Positions 17,901 through 25,744 of a stretch of 64,000 nucleotides of DNA are shown piece after piece. Each line of letters starts with the position of its first letter. The first letter of the stretch is position 1. The notes under the pieces were generated by a model. The model was not told where the DNA came from and searched no databases. It was given only the letters and a program-made list of their open reading frames with translations. The stretch is taken from the NCBI RefSeq assembly GCF_020099275.1, contig NZ_CP083646.1:620001-684000 (forward strand), read 5' to 3'. This stretch comes from Corynebacterium falsenii (GTDB lineage Bacteria; Actinomycetota; Actinomycetes; Mycobacteriales; Mycobacteriaceae). Made by a program: the position numbers and the translations under genes.

Positions 17901-18498
17901 GCACTACTTTGACTTCTCCGGCGACGGATTCAACGACCCGCTCGCCCCCCTCGAACCCATCGGCCCCGAAGGCCTCACCACCAGCTACGGCAACCACGGC
18001 TTCCTGGTGGACCCGCTCGGCGGCATCGATGACCCCTCCGACGCCACCAGCATCCGACCCCCCATCATCCCCGAGGGGCCACCGCCAGCGAACCCCCTGG
18101 AGCACCTCATCAACAGCCCCCACGTCCAGCTCGCGCCTCACCCCGAAGCGGGTGGAGAGGCCAACAGTGAGATGGCGTATCTGTTTTTTGATTACAACGG
18201 CCAGCGGTACGCCGTGGGAGCCCCTACCACAACTGGCACTGTGGAATCCATCACATTGGCGGACGACACCACCATGAACATCCTCTCCGACACGAACGGA
18301 GACGGGCGGGTCGACTACCTGTCTTCCGTCTGCTTCCAGGGAGGATGGTCAGCCTGGAGTGCTGTGGAGGACGAGGAGGCTGGTGGCGTCGAAGAAAAGA
18401 CGAGCGATAGCGAGCAACCCCCCGCTACCCCCGATGGTGGTCAGCAAGAGTGGAAAACGGAAACGTGGAAATGTGTGGAACGGGGGGACTGGGGCTAG
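17890..18498 (+). CDS. DUF6802-type protein (Rv0210-like position)
   Basis: A 202-residue acidic protein of unknown function. It begins with [18 protein letters not shown]. Residues ~95-155 form a compact beta region (YLFFDYNGQRYAVG, then LSDTNGDGRVDYLSS). The DTNGDGRVD stretch resembles a calcium-binding loop (D-x-D/N-x-D-G), seen in the sequence but not tested. The C-terminus ends in a Trp-containing polar tail. It has no signal peptide. The ATG overlaps the preceding gene by 11 nt. The tail carries a copy of the dispersed GGTGGCGTCG element, suggesting it is under little constraint. Confidence 0.72.
   Translation: MPVEHYFDFSGDGFNDPLAPLEPIGPEGLTTSYGNHGFLVDPLGGIDDPSDATSIRPPIIPEGPPPANPLEHLINSPHVQLAPHPEAGGEANSEMAYLFFDYNGQRYAVGAPTTTGTVESITLADDTTMNILSDTNGDGRVDYLSSVCFQGGWSAWSAVEDEEAGGVEEKTSDSEQPPATPDGGQQEWKTETWKCVERGDWG
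18039..18048 (-). repeat. Dispersed GGTGGCGTCG element
   Basis: Minus-strand copy within the DUF6802 gene; the tail is G-rich rather than A-rich. Confidence 0.55.
18382..18400 (+). repeat. Dispersed GGTGGCGTCG element with A-rich tail
   Basis: The core is followed by AAGAAAAGA. It lies in the variable C-terminal tail of the DUF6802 protein, where it reads as GGVEEKT. Confidence 0.75.
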
Positions 18499-18625
18499 GG
18501 TGTGTTGAGAACCATATGTGGCGAACGCGAAACCTTCTAATAACAGTCCCATTCGCAATTAAAGTAGAGGGTAGGAAACGTTCCACATACCTATCAACGC
18601 TCAAAACCTTGAGGGAGAAACAGCG

Positions 18626-20446
18626 ATGACCATTAAAGGGCTTGTCGGCGAGGCACCCACGAACAACAAGGAGCTGCTGAAGTGGATTGAGGAGAGCGTT
18701 GAGCTCTTCCAGCCCGATTCCGTAGTTTTTTGTGACGGTTCGGATGAAGAGTGGGATCGACTTGCAGCCCAGCTCGTGGAGCATGGCACCCTCATCAAGC
18801 TGGACGAGGAAAAGAACCCCAACTCCTTCCTCGCCCGGTCCAACCCCGCGGACGTGGCCCGCGTGGAGTCCCGCACCTTCATCTGCTCCAAGGACGAGGG
18901 CGATGCGGGCCCGACGAACAACTGGGTCGACCCGGAGAAAATGCGCGCTGAGATGCGCGAACACTTCTCCGGCGCGATGCGCGGCCGCACCATGTACATC
19001 GTGCCCTTCTGCATGGGCCCCATCAGCGACCCCGAGCCGAAGCTGGGTGTGGAAATCACCGATTCTCCCTACGTGGTCATGTCCATGCGCGTGATGACCC
19101 GCATGGGTAAGGAAGCCCTGGACAAGATCGGCGACGACGGCGAGTTCGTCAAGGGCTGGCACTCCGTGGGCGCTCCGCTGGAGGCCGGCGAGGAAGACGT
19201 TGCATGGCCCTGCAACGACACCAAGTACATCACCCACTTCCCCGAGGACCGCGAGATCTGGTCCTACGGCTCCGGCTACGGCGGCAACGCCATCCTGGCC
19301 AAGAAGTGCTACGCACTGCGCATCGCCTCCGCCATGGCGAAGGACGAGGGCTGGATGGCTGAGCACATGCTCATCCTCAAGCTCATCAGCCCGGAGGGTA
19401 AGGACTACTACATCTGCGCCGCATTCCCCTCTGCCTGCGGCAAGACCAACCTCGCCATGATCCAGCCGACCATCGAAGGCTGGAAGGCCGAGGTTGTGGG
19501 CGACGACATCGCATGGCTGCGCTTCGGCGAGGACGGCCGCCTGTACGCCGTGAACCCGGAGAACGGCTTCTTCGGCGTGGCACCGGGCACCAACTACGCC
19601 TCCAACCCCGTGGCCATGAAGACCATGGAGCCCGGCAACGCGCTGTACACCAACGTTGCCCTCACCGAGGACGGCGACGTGTGGTGGGAGTCCAAGGAAG
19701 GCGAGCCGCAGAAGCTCATCGACTGGCTCGGCAACGAGTGGACCCCCGAAGACGGCAGCGTGGCCGCCCACCCCAACTCCCGCTACTGCGTGCCGATCGA
19801 GCAGTGCCCCGCGGCCGCACCGGAGTTCAACGACCCGAAGGGTGTGCCGGTCTCCGCAATCCTGTTCGGCGGCCGCCGCCCCGACACCGTGCCGCTGGTG
19901 ACCCAAGCCCACTCCTGGAACCACGCCACCTACATCGGCGCCACCCTGGCCTCCGGCCAGACTGCCGCCGCTGCCGAGGCCGCAGTGGGATCCCTGCGCC
20001 ACGACCCCATGGCCATGCTGCCCTTCATCGGCTACAACGCCGGTGACTACTTGCAGCACTGGATTGACATGGGCGAAAAGGGCGGCGACAAGATGCCCGA
20101 GGTCTTCCTGGTCAACTGGTTCCGCCGCGGCGAAGACGGCCGCTTCCTGTGGCCCGGATTCGGCGAGAACTCCCGCGTGCTGAAGTGGATCGTGGACCGC
20201 ATCGAAGGCCGCGTGGAAGCCGACGAGACCGTGGTGGGCTACACCGCCCGCTACGAGGACCTGGACACCGACGGCCTCAAGGAGACCGAGGAGGACATCC
20301 GCGAGGCACTGTCCGTGAACCCGGCCGACTGGGATGCCGACATTGCCGACAACGAGGAATGGCTGAAGTTCCTGGGCGACCGCGTTCCCTCCGAGGTCTG
20401 GGACGAGTTCAACGACCTCAAGGCTCGCGTGGAGGCTGCGAAGTAG
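18626..20446 (+). CDS. pckG: Phosphoenolpyruvate carboxykinase (GTP)
   Basis: A 606-residue GTP-dependent enzyme converting oxaloacetate to PEP, CO2 and GDP in gluconeogenesis. It shows the kinase-1a loop [12 protein letters not shown] near residue 267 with the reactive cysteine, and a C-terminal lid region. The length equals that of the mycobacterial enzyme. GAGGGAGAAA lies 6 nt before ATG 18626. The 127-nt gap upstream contains AT-rich sequence (18535-18566) with a TTAAAGT box, the likely promoter. Gluconeogenesis would matter for an organism growing on fatty acids, which fits the fadA/fadB and fadD genes in this window. Confidence 0.97.
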   Translation: MTIKGLVGEAPTNNKELLKWIEESVELFQPDSVVFCDGSDEEWDRLAAQLVEHGTLIKLDEEKNPNSFLARSNPADVARVESRTFICSKDEGDAGPTNNWVDPEKMRAEMREHFSGAMRGRTMYIVPFCMGPISDPEPKLGVEITDSPYVVMSMRVMTRMGKEALDKIGDDGEFVKGWHSVGAPLEAGEEDVAWPCNDTKYITHFPEDREIWSYGSGYGGNAILAKKCYALRIASAMAKDEGWMAEHMLILKLISPEGKDYYICAAFPSACGKTNLAMIQPTIEGWKAEVVGDDIAWLRFGEDGRLYAVNPENGFFGVAPGTNYASNPVAMKTMEPGNALYTNVALTEDGDVWWESKEGEPQKLIDWLGNEWTPEDGSVAAHPNSRYCVPIEQCPAAAPEFNDPKGVPVSAILFGGRRPDTVPLVTQAHSWNHATYIGATLASGQTAAAAEAAVGSLRHDPMAMLPFIGYNAGDYLQHWIDMGEKGGDKMPEVFLVNWFRRGEDGRFLWPGFGENSRVLKWIVDRIEGRVEADETVVGYTARYEDLDTDGLKETEEDIREALSVNPADWDADIADNEEWLKFLGDRVPSEVWDEFNDLKARVEAAK

Positions 20447-20510
20447 CAGCGCAGCTTAGGACGTCTTTGCTTTTCTTAGGGGCCATTCGCTTAGGGCAGC
20501 ATGAGATTGG

Positions 20511-20539
20511 TTGCCACCGTGAAATGCCATCTCTATAAC
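20511..20539 (+). promoter_or_regulatory. SigA-type promoter giving a leaderless transcript
   Basis: The -35 TTGCCA (20511-20516), 17-bp spacer and -10 TATAAC (20534-20539) lie so that the expected start site falls on, or one base before, ATG 20547 of the DUF2231 gene. No ribosome site is present, as expected of a leaderless mRNA. Confidence 0.75.
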
Positions 20540-20546
20540 TTGTGGC

Positions 20547-21020
20547 ATGCTATCAACGATTGCCGGTGTGCCTGCGCACCCCCTGTTTGTCCACGCAGCC
20601 GTGGTGTTTGCCCCACTCGCTGCGCTCATCAGTATCGCGTGGGCTATTCGCCCGCAAGCCAAGACGCTCGGCTACACCGCCGCAGCCGTCAACCTTCTAT
20701 CCCTCGGCTTCACCTGGCTCGCCCGCTCCTCGGGTGAGACGCTGCTGAAGATGCAGGGCTTCACCGAAGAAGACCCGGGCCCGCTGGCCAAGCACGCCGA
20801 ATACGCTAACTACCTCACGGGCAGCGTGATCGCCCTCGGCGCCGTGGTGCTGGGGTTCTTCGTGATCAGCCGTTTCGTGGCTATGCCCGGCTGGCTGCTC
20901 ACCTTAGTTCGAGTGCTGACCATCGTTGCCGCCATCGCTGTGATCGTCACGGTCATCATGACTGGTCACGAAGGCGCTATGCAGGTCTGGAACAATGACG
21001 AGACCGCCCCAGCTCGCTAG
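20547..21020 (+). CDS. DUF2231 membrane protein
   Basis: A 157-residue protein with four membrane helices and the DUF2231 start pattern GVPAHPLFVHAAVVFAPLAAL, in which the two histidines in the first helix are a family feature. A short extracytoplasmic loop (LLKMQGFTEEDPGPLAKHAEYAN, shown here in parts: GFTEEDPG and KHAEYAN) lies after helix 2. The family is sometimes linked to membrane redox or electron-transfer proteins, but its function is not established. The start is supported by the promoter placed 7 nt upstream. The SRPBCC gene follows after 9 nt. Confidence 0.85.
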   Translation: MLSTIAGVPAHPLFVHAAVVFAPLAALISIAWAIRPQAKTLGYTAAAVNLLSLGFTWLARSSGETLLKMQGFTEEDPGPLAKHAEYANYLTGSVIALGAVVLGFFVISRFVAMPGWLLTLVRVLTIVAAIAVIVTVIMTGHEGAMQVWNNDETAPAR

Positions 21021-21029
21021 TCTGGGGTT

Positions 21030-21569
21030 ATGAGTACCACAGAGAACACCAGCACGAACACCACCAACTTCGCTGATACCGCCGATGGTGCTGACCATTG
21101 GAAGGTCAGCAACTCGGTCGATATCAACGCCGCAGCCGAGCACGTCTACGACCTCATCTCCGATGTCACCCGCACCGGGGAATGGTCGCCGACGTGCAAG
21201 TGGTGCGAATGGCTCGGCGAAGCTGGCAAGGTCGGCAGCCGATTCAAGGGGCACAACGAGACCCCGGAGCGCACTTGGGAAACCGAATCCGAGGTGGTTG
21301 CTGCAGATCGCCCGCACGAGTTCGCTTGGGTTGTTGGCCCCGACGCCGTTGAGGGCGGTTTTGTCCGTTGGGGGTACCGCGTCGAAGAGATCGATGCTGG
21401 TACACGACTCCACGAGGATTGGGACTTCCACCAGCCGGGCCGCGACGCCTTCTTCAAGAAGTGGGGCGACCGAGGCGCATCCGAGGCAGAAGAGCGGCGC
21501 AACTCCGCTATCAAAGGCATCCCCGAGACGTTGGCTGCCATCAAGAAGGTCGCCGAGTCGGGAAAGTAG
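21030..21569 (+). CDS. SRPBCC (START-like) family protein
   Basis: A 179-residue soluble protein with the polyketide-cyclase/dehydrase SRPBCC fold, which forms a deep hydrophobic ligand pocket. The domain covers residues ~23-160: VDINAAAEHVYDLISDVTRTGEWSP at the start (broken here as AAAEHVYDLI and TRTGEWSP), VGSRFKG and LHEDWDFHQPG in the middle, and a long C-terminal helix (ETLAAIKKVAE). It is likely co-transcribed with the DUF2231 gene, 9 nt away. Ligand and role are unknown; relatives bind lipids or modify coenzymes. Confidence 0.85.
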   Translation: MSTTENTSTNTTNFADTADGADHWKVSNSVDINAAAEHVYDLISDVTRTGEWSPTCKWCEWLGEAGKVGSRFKGHNETPERTWETESEVVAADRPHEFAWVVGPDAVEGGFVRWGYRVEEIDAGTRLHEDWDFHQPGRDAFFKKWGDRGASEAEERRNSAIKGIPETLAAIKKVAESGK

Positions 21570-21587
21570 GTCCGGTTCGCGAAAGCT

Positions 21588-21644
21588 GGCGCCGGTATAG
21601 ACCTGACACCCGCACAGATGTGGCACCGGCACAGACCTGACACC
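21588..21644 (+). repeat. Two imperfect 23-bp direct repeats
   Basis: Copies at 21588-21610 and 21622-21644 share the 12-mer AGACCTGACACC and differ at only three positions overall. They lie between the SRPBCC stop and its terminator. Confidence 0.75.
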
Positions 21645-21655
21645 TGAACGACAAC

Positions 21656-21690
21656 AAGCCCGGCCCCTGATACAGGAGCCGGGCTTTAAT
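21656..21690 (+). terminator. Terminator between SRPBCC gene and ahpF
   Basis: Arms AAGCCCGGC (21656-21664) and GCCGGGCTT (21678-21686) form a stem with a partly paired loop, followed by TTAAT. The stem is palindromic, so it probably works for both convergent genes. Confidence 0.85.
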
Positions 21691-21764
21691 TGTGCCTAAA
21701 CAAATCCGAGCGAACGTGCCGGGAAAAGTACTCCAGGTCCTATGGAACCGGGGGCTTTGGGAGC

Positions 21765-23375
21765 CTACTGGGCCGGAGCCTCCACCGGAGCCGGTCCGGT
21801 CACGGAGTACTCCCAGGCCGACAGTCCAGCGGTTGCGCCCGCACCCTCGGCGACCACGATCTGCTTGAACGGGATGGCGGTGCAGTCACCGGCGGCGAAC
21901 ACACCGGGGATGTTGGTGGCGTTGTGGCTGTCGATGACGATCTCGCCCATCTTGTTCAGCTCAATGCCGGAGTCCTTCAGCCACTGGGTGTTCGGCACCA
22001 GGCCGATCTGCACGAACACACCGGAGAGCTCCAGCGACTTGGACTCGTCGTTGGTGCGGTCGGTGTACTTCAGGCCGGTCACACCCTTGTCATCACCCAC
22101 GATTTCCGTGGTGGCGGCACTGGTGATCACGTCCACGTTGTCCAGCGAGTTCAGCTTGTCCATGAGCACGTCATCCGCGCGGCACTGCTCGCCGAACTCC
22201 AGCACGGTCACGTGCTTGACGATGCCTGCGAGGTCGATAGCAGCCTCAACGCCAGAGTTGCCGCCGCCGATCACGGCGATGTCCTTGCCCTTGAACAGCG
22301 GACCATCGCAGTGGGGGCAGAAGGTCACGCCCTTGTTGCGGTACTCCGACTCGCCCGGCACGTTCATCAGGCGCCAGTTCGCACCCGTCGCGATGACGAC
22401 CTGACGCGCCTTCAGGGAAGCCTCGTCGCCGAAGTGAACCGTGTGCGCCTCGCCGGGGTTGGCGGCGGGCGTGAAGCCGGTGGCGGACTGAGCCTTCATC
22501 ACGTCGACCTCGTAGTCGTTGACGTGCTCCTCAAGGGCAGCGGCCAGCTTGGGGCCTTCGGTGTACTTCTGGGAGATGAAGTTCTCGATGGCCATCGTGT
22601 CCAGCACCTGGCCGCCGAAGCGCTCACCCACCAGACCCACGTTGAGGCCCTTACGGGCGTCGTAAATAGCAGCGGTGGCACCAGCGGGGCCCTGACCCAC
22701 GACGAGCACATCGAACTCGCCCTTCTCATTGAGCTTCGCGGCTTCACGAGCGGCGGCGCCGGAATCAAGCATGCGCACGAAGTCCTCGATGGAGGTACGG
22801 CCGGAGGTGAACTCCTCGCCGTTGAGGTACACGGTCGGCACGGCCTGGATGCCGTTGTCGTTGACCTCGTCCTGGAACAGGGACCCCTCCACGGCGGTGT
22901 GCTTGATGTGCGGGTTGAGCACGGACATCGTGTTCAGTGCCTGCACCACGGTGGGGCAGTTCTGGCAGGACAGGGACATGTAGGTGGTGAACTCCAGGTC
23001 CTTGCCATCCGCGGCCAGGCCCTTGACCTGGTCGATGACGTCCTGGTCTTCCTTGATGGGGTTGCCGCCGACCTGCAGCAGGGCCAGCACCAGGGAGCTG
23101 AACTCGTGCCCCATCGGGATGCCGGCGAAGGTCACGGCGATGTTCTCGTCGTTGCTGCGCACGATGGTGAAGGCGGGCTTGCGGTCGTGCGCGTCGTCAT
23201 TCTGGCGGGCGGTGATCTTGTCGGACAGCTCGGCGATGTCCTGCAGCAGCTTCTCCAGGTTGGCGGACGCATCGCGGTCGTCGAGGCTGTAGACCAGCTC
23301 GATGTCCTCGGTAATGCGGGGCACCAGGGAGCCGAGCTGCTTCTTGAGGTTGTCATCGAGAAGTTGCTTAGCCAT
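21765..23375 (-). CDS. ahpF: Alkyl hydroperoxide reductase subunit F
   Basis: A 536-residue NADH- and FAD-dependent disulfide reductase that recharges the AhpC peroxiredoxin. The N-terminal thioredoxin-like part has the redox pair SCQNC (Cys137/Cys140); the FAD-binding loop VVGQGPAGA follows near 220, and the thioredoxin-reductase-type pair FCPHC lies near 353-356. ATG 23375 is preferred because AGGAGA stands just upstream; the longer frame to 23594 is a shadow. The upstream ahpC gene is separated by 340 nt and a terminator, so ahpF may be transcribed by read-through or from its own promoter. Confidence 0.95.
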   Translation of the reverse strand: MAKQLLDDNLKKQLGSLVPRITEDIELVYSLDDRDASANLEKLLQDIAELSDKITARQNDDAHDRKPAFTIVRSNDENIAVTFAGIPMGHEFSSLVLALLQVGGNPIKEDQDVIDQVKGLAADGKDLEFTTYMSLSCQNCPTVVQALNTMSVLNPHIKHTAVEGSLFQDEVNDNGIQAVPTVYLNGEEFTSGRTSIEDFVRMLDSGAAAREAAKLNEKGEFDVLVVGQGPAGATAAIYDARKGLNVGLVGERFGGQVLDTMAIENFISQKYTEGPKLAAALEEHVNDYEVDVMKAQSATGFTPAANPGEAHTVHFGDEASLKARQVVIATGANWRLMNVPGESEYRNKGVTFCPHCDGPLFKGKDIAVIGGGNSGVEAAIDLAGIVKHVTVLEFGEQCRADDVLMDKLNSLDNVDVITSAATTEIVGDDKGVTGLKYTDRTNDESKSLELSGVFVQIGLVPNTQWLKDSGIELNKMGEIVIDSHNATNIPGVFAAGDCTAIPFKQIVVAEGAGATAGLSAWEYSVTGPAPVEAPAQ

Positions 23376-23715
23376 GGGGTCTCCTAAGTGTTCGGTTAGC
23401 TGAGTTTTTCGGTGAGTTTCTTTGGTGTGTTGTTGAGAGCGAGTTGCGGCGTGTGTGCGACCGCGGACCACCGCGGACCACGGCGCAAGACGGTGAGCGA
23501 TTGAAAAGGAGCGGAAAAAGCTAGTGCTAGCTACAGCGCCAGGTGGAGCCCGTGCGGGAGCCACGTCGGACCCACACCGGCCCCGCGCTGGCAAGACAAA
23601 AGCGGACGGGCACCAGGCCCGCCCGCCAGCTCAGCCGACGAGCGGTTGCCCGCGACGCCGACCGAGGAAGGGTTGTCTCAGGCCCTGATCACAGACCTGC
23701 TCGGTGAGATCTGTC
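23376..23715. other. 340-nt ahpC-ahpF intergenic region
   Basis: No convincing gene. It contains the ahpF ribosome site (next to 23376), an AT-richer patch (23395-23450) that could hold an ahpF promoter, a pair of perfect 10-bp tandem units CCGCGGACCA (23461-23480) and a terminator for ahpC (23598-23626). Confidence 0.6.
23598..23626 (-). terminator. Terminator downstream of ahpC
   Basis: Read on the minus strand, a 10-bp stem with one mismatch (arms 23617-23626 and 23602-23611, 5-nt loop) is followed by TTTT. It lies between ahpC and ahpF and should reduce ahpF transcription from the ahpC promoter. Confidence 0.75.
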
Positions 23716-24279
23716 TTAGATCTTGCCCACGAGATCGATGCCCGGGGTCAGGGTGTCCTCGCCCTCTTCCCACTTAGCGGGGCAGACCTCGCCCGGGTGG
23801 GAAGCGATGTACTGAGCAGCCTTGACCTTGCGGATCAGCTCGGCAGCGGAGCGGCCGATGCCCTCGGCGGTCTGCTCGATGTACTGGATCACGCCTTCGG
23901 GGTCAACCAGGAAGGTTGCGCGGTCGGCCTGGCCGGCGCCCTCGCGCATGTTCTGGAAGTTGTTGGTCAGCTGGCCGGTGGAGTCGCCGAGCATGTAGTA
24001 GTTGGCCTTGCCGACCTCCTCGGAGCTCTCGTGCCATGCCTTGTGCACGAAGTGGGAGTCGGTGGATACGGAGTAGACCTCCACGCCGAGGTCCTTCAGC
24101 TGGTCGTAGTAATCAGCCAGGTCGCCCAGCTCGGTGGGGCAGACGAAGGTGAAGTCGCCGGGGTAGAAGAAGAAGATGGACCAGTTGCCCAGCACATCGT
24201 CCTTGCTGACCTCAACGAACTCGCCGTTGTGGAAAGCCTGGGTCTTGAAGTCGAGAATCTCGGTGTTGATCAGAGACAT
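23716..24279 (-). CDS. ahpC: Alkyl hydroperoxide reductase subunit C (2-Cys peroxiredoxin)
   Basis: A 187-residue typical 2-Cys peroxiredoxin reducing H2O2, organic peroxides and peroxynitrite. The peroxidatic site FTFVCPTE has Cys47 and the resolving site EVCPAKW has Cys166; both are intact. ATG 24279 is chosen because AAGGAGA stands upstream and MSLINTE is the classic AhpC start. The enzyme is reduced by AhpF, encoded downstream. An OxyR-like site and a -10 box lie upstream. No oxyR gene is in the window. Confidence 0.97.
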   Translation of the reverse strand: MSLINTEILDFKTQAFHNGEFVEVSKDDVLGNWSIFFFYPGDFTFVCPTELGDLADYYDQLKDLGVEVYSVSTDSHFVHKAWHESSEEVGKANYYMLGDSTGQLTNNFQNMREGAGQADRATFLVDPEGVIQYIEQTAEGIGRSAAELIRKVKAAQYIASHPGEVCPAKWEEGEDTLTPGIDLVGKI

Positions 24280-24321
24280 AGCGTTCTCCTTGTTTGCTTG
24301 TCGGTTCCGCTGACACCACCA

Positions 24322-24370
24322 ACTATAGCCATTACCTTCACGTCTCTGCACGCCTATAGGTTAAACCTAA
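24322..24370 (-). promoter_or_regulatory. ahpC promoter with OxyR-like operator
   Basis: On the minus strand a TATAGT -10 box (24322-24327) stands 42 nt before the ahpC ATG. Just upstream, 24356-24370 matches the OxyR pattern ATAG-N7-CTAT at all fixed positions but the last, and contains the inverted repeat TAGGTT-AACCTA. The weak -35 (TGCAGA) suits an activator-dependent promoter. Confidence 0.6.
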
Positions 24371-24460
24371 TTAATGTGGGTGTAGTTTTAGCCTGACGCC
24401 ACGCCACGTTTCCCCCGCTTTGGGCTTCTGATCTGCGACTATCAGGGGATGTGGGCAGGC

Positions 24461-25696
24461 TTAGTGAACGGGGGTAACACGTTGGGACGTTAAATAGGCT
24501 GCGCGCGTATCCAACCCCATGGCGACCTCCGAGATCAGCGGAGCCACGAACCGCTGCCGATGGTTCGAGTCAGACGCAGCACTGGCGGCGAAGTTTAAGG
24601 CAGCCAACGCGGAAAGGATGAACGACACCTTGATCAGGGTCGGCGCGAAGGGAATCCGGTAGTGCTCCCACAACGTCTTGTCCACCTGGGCCTGGGTCCA
24701 TTGGAAAATGGTGGCGTCGGATACAGAAAGCTGGCCAAAAGCAAGGAAGAACAGGAACACCAACAGTGCGAAAAAGAGGGACTGAATAATCGTCACCAGG
24801 CTGGGGATGAGAACAATGTTGAGCCGCTCGGAACGGCGCAGATCGTCCGCGTGGTTGCTGAGGAGCTCCTGGACTTCGTCGCGGGTGGTGACGGACACGA
24901 GCAACAGTGTGAGCACTCCCAGGGCGGCCGCGACCTGAAGAATGCGCGGCCACGTGAGTGGCAACATGACTTGCCAGATCTCGGCGTTGTAAAACAGGAA
25001 AAGGCTGGCCAGGGTGAACAGGGGCAAGGTGCGCGCGATCATTGGGCCGAGGCTGAAAAGCTCTTGGCCCACGCGATGGATCGACCAGGACAGCACCGAG
25101 CCGATACCGATATACGTGGCGCCGAAGATGACCGCCGTGATGGCGACGCCCCAGAACAAAGCGGATAGCTTATCCGGCGAGGGAAACACCGGCAGCAAGA
25201 TCGTGACCAGCGCGCCGGCCACGCCCACTGCGGAGGCGAAGGCGTGCGACCGCTTGCGGCTGGTCAGCACCGCGGCAATGATGCCGAGAATGGGGGTTGC
25301 GACGAAGAAGATGACCGCGCCGCCCAGCGGGGCATAAACCTCCTCGGGGAGGTCCAGGTCCGACTCGCCGTCCGTGATCGGGGAGTCGGCGAGGATCACC
25401 ATGGCTCGATTGAGCAAGGCGATGGTGATCATGAAGCCTGCGACGAGCCACAGGGGAACGGCCACGCGGCGGAGCAGGTCCTGGGCGCGGTCGCGGGCGG
25501 AAAGAACCGACGGGAGGCCGAGCTTGCGCAGGGCAGTGACGAGCTCGCGGTGGGACGTAGGGGGAGCCGTGGTTACGGAGCTGGGCTGGGCGGGCTCAGT
25601 GTAGGTGCCGTCGAGTTGGTCGGCGACAGGGGAGATGTCGCCGGAGTCATCCGGGGAAGGAGAAGCAGACTGCGGAGAGCTGTTGATCATGTACAT
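24461..25696 (-). CDS. Integral membrane protein of unknown function
   Basis: A 411-residue protein not assigned to a known family. A polar, Ser/Pro/Thr-rich N-terminus (~65 residues) is followed by about nine hydrophobic segments from residue ~78 on (WLVAGFMITIALL, AVIFFVATPILGIIAAVL and others). A charged loop at ~280-295 (NHADDLRRSER) lies in the middle, and the C-terminus is short and cytoplasmic. The first ATG (25696) and the ATG two codons later both lack a clear ribosome site. It has no functional neighbour: the YkvI gene upstream on the same strand ends 48 nt away. A copy of the dispersed element lies inside it. Confidence 0.7.
   Translation of the reverse strand: MYMINSSPQSASPSPDDSGDISPVADQLDGTYTEPAQPSSVTTAPPTSHRELVTALRKLGLPSVLSARDRAQDLLRRVAVPLWLVAGFMITIALLNRAMVILADSPITDGESDLDLPEEVYAPLGGAVIFFVATPILGIIAAVLTSRKRSHAFASAVGVAGALVTILLPVFPSPDKLSALFWGVAITAVIFGATYIGIGSVLSWSIHRVGQELFSLGPMIARTLPLFTLASLFLFYNAEIWQVMLPLTWPRILQVAAALGVLTLLLVSVTTRDEVQELLSNHADDLRRSERLNIVLIPSLVTIIQSLFFALLVFLFFLAFGQLSVSDATIFQWTQAQVDKTLWEHYRIPFAPTLIKVSFILSALAALNFAASAASDSNHRQRFVAPLISEVAMGLDTRAAYLTSQRVTPVH
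24710..24719 (+). repeat. Dispersed GGTGGCGTCG element
   Basis: The core is followed by GATACAGAAAG; it lies antisense within the membrane-protein gene. Confidence 0.6.
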
Positions 25697-25744
25697 TAGT
25701 ATCTCTCATACCGCAGCCGGTGGGTAGATGCGCGGGGGAGGGGG

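Noticed and set aside
18425-20059. 544-codon minus-strand frame opposite pckG
   Set aside because: Antisense shadow of a conserved full-length enzyme; its protein shows no fold pattern.
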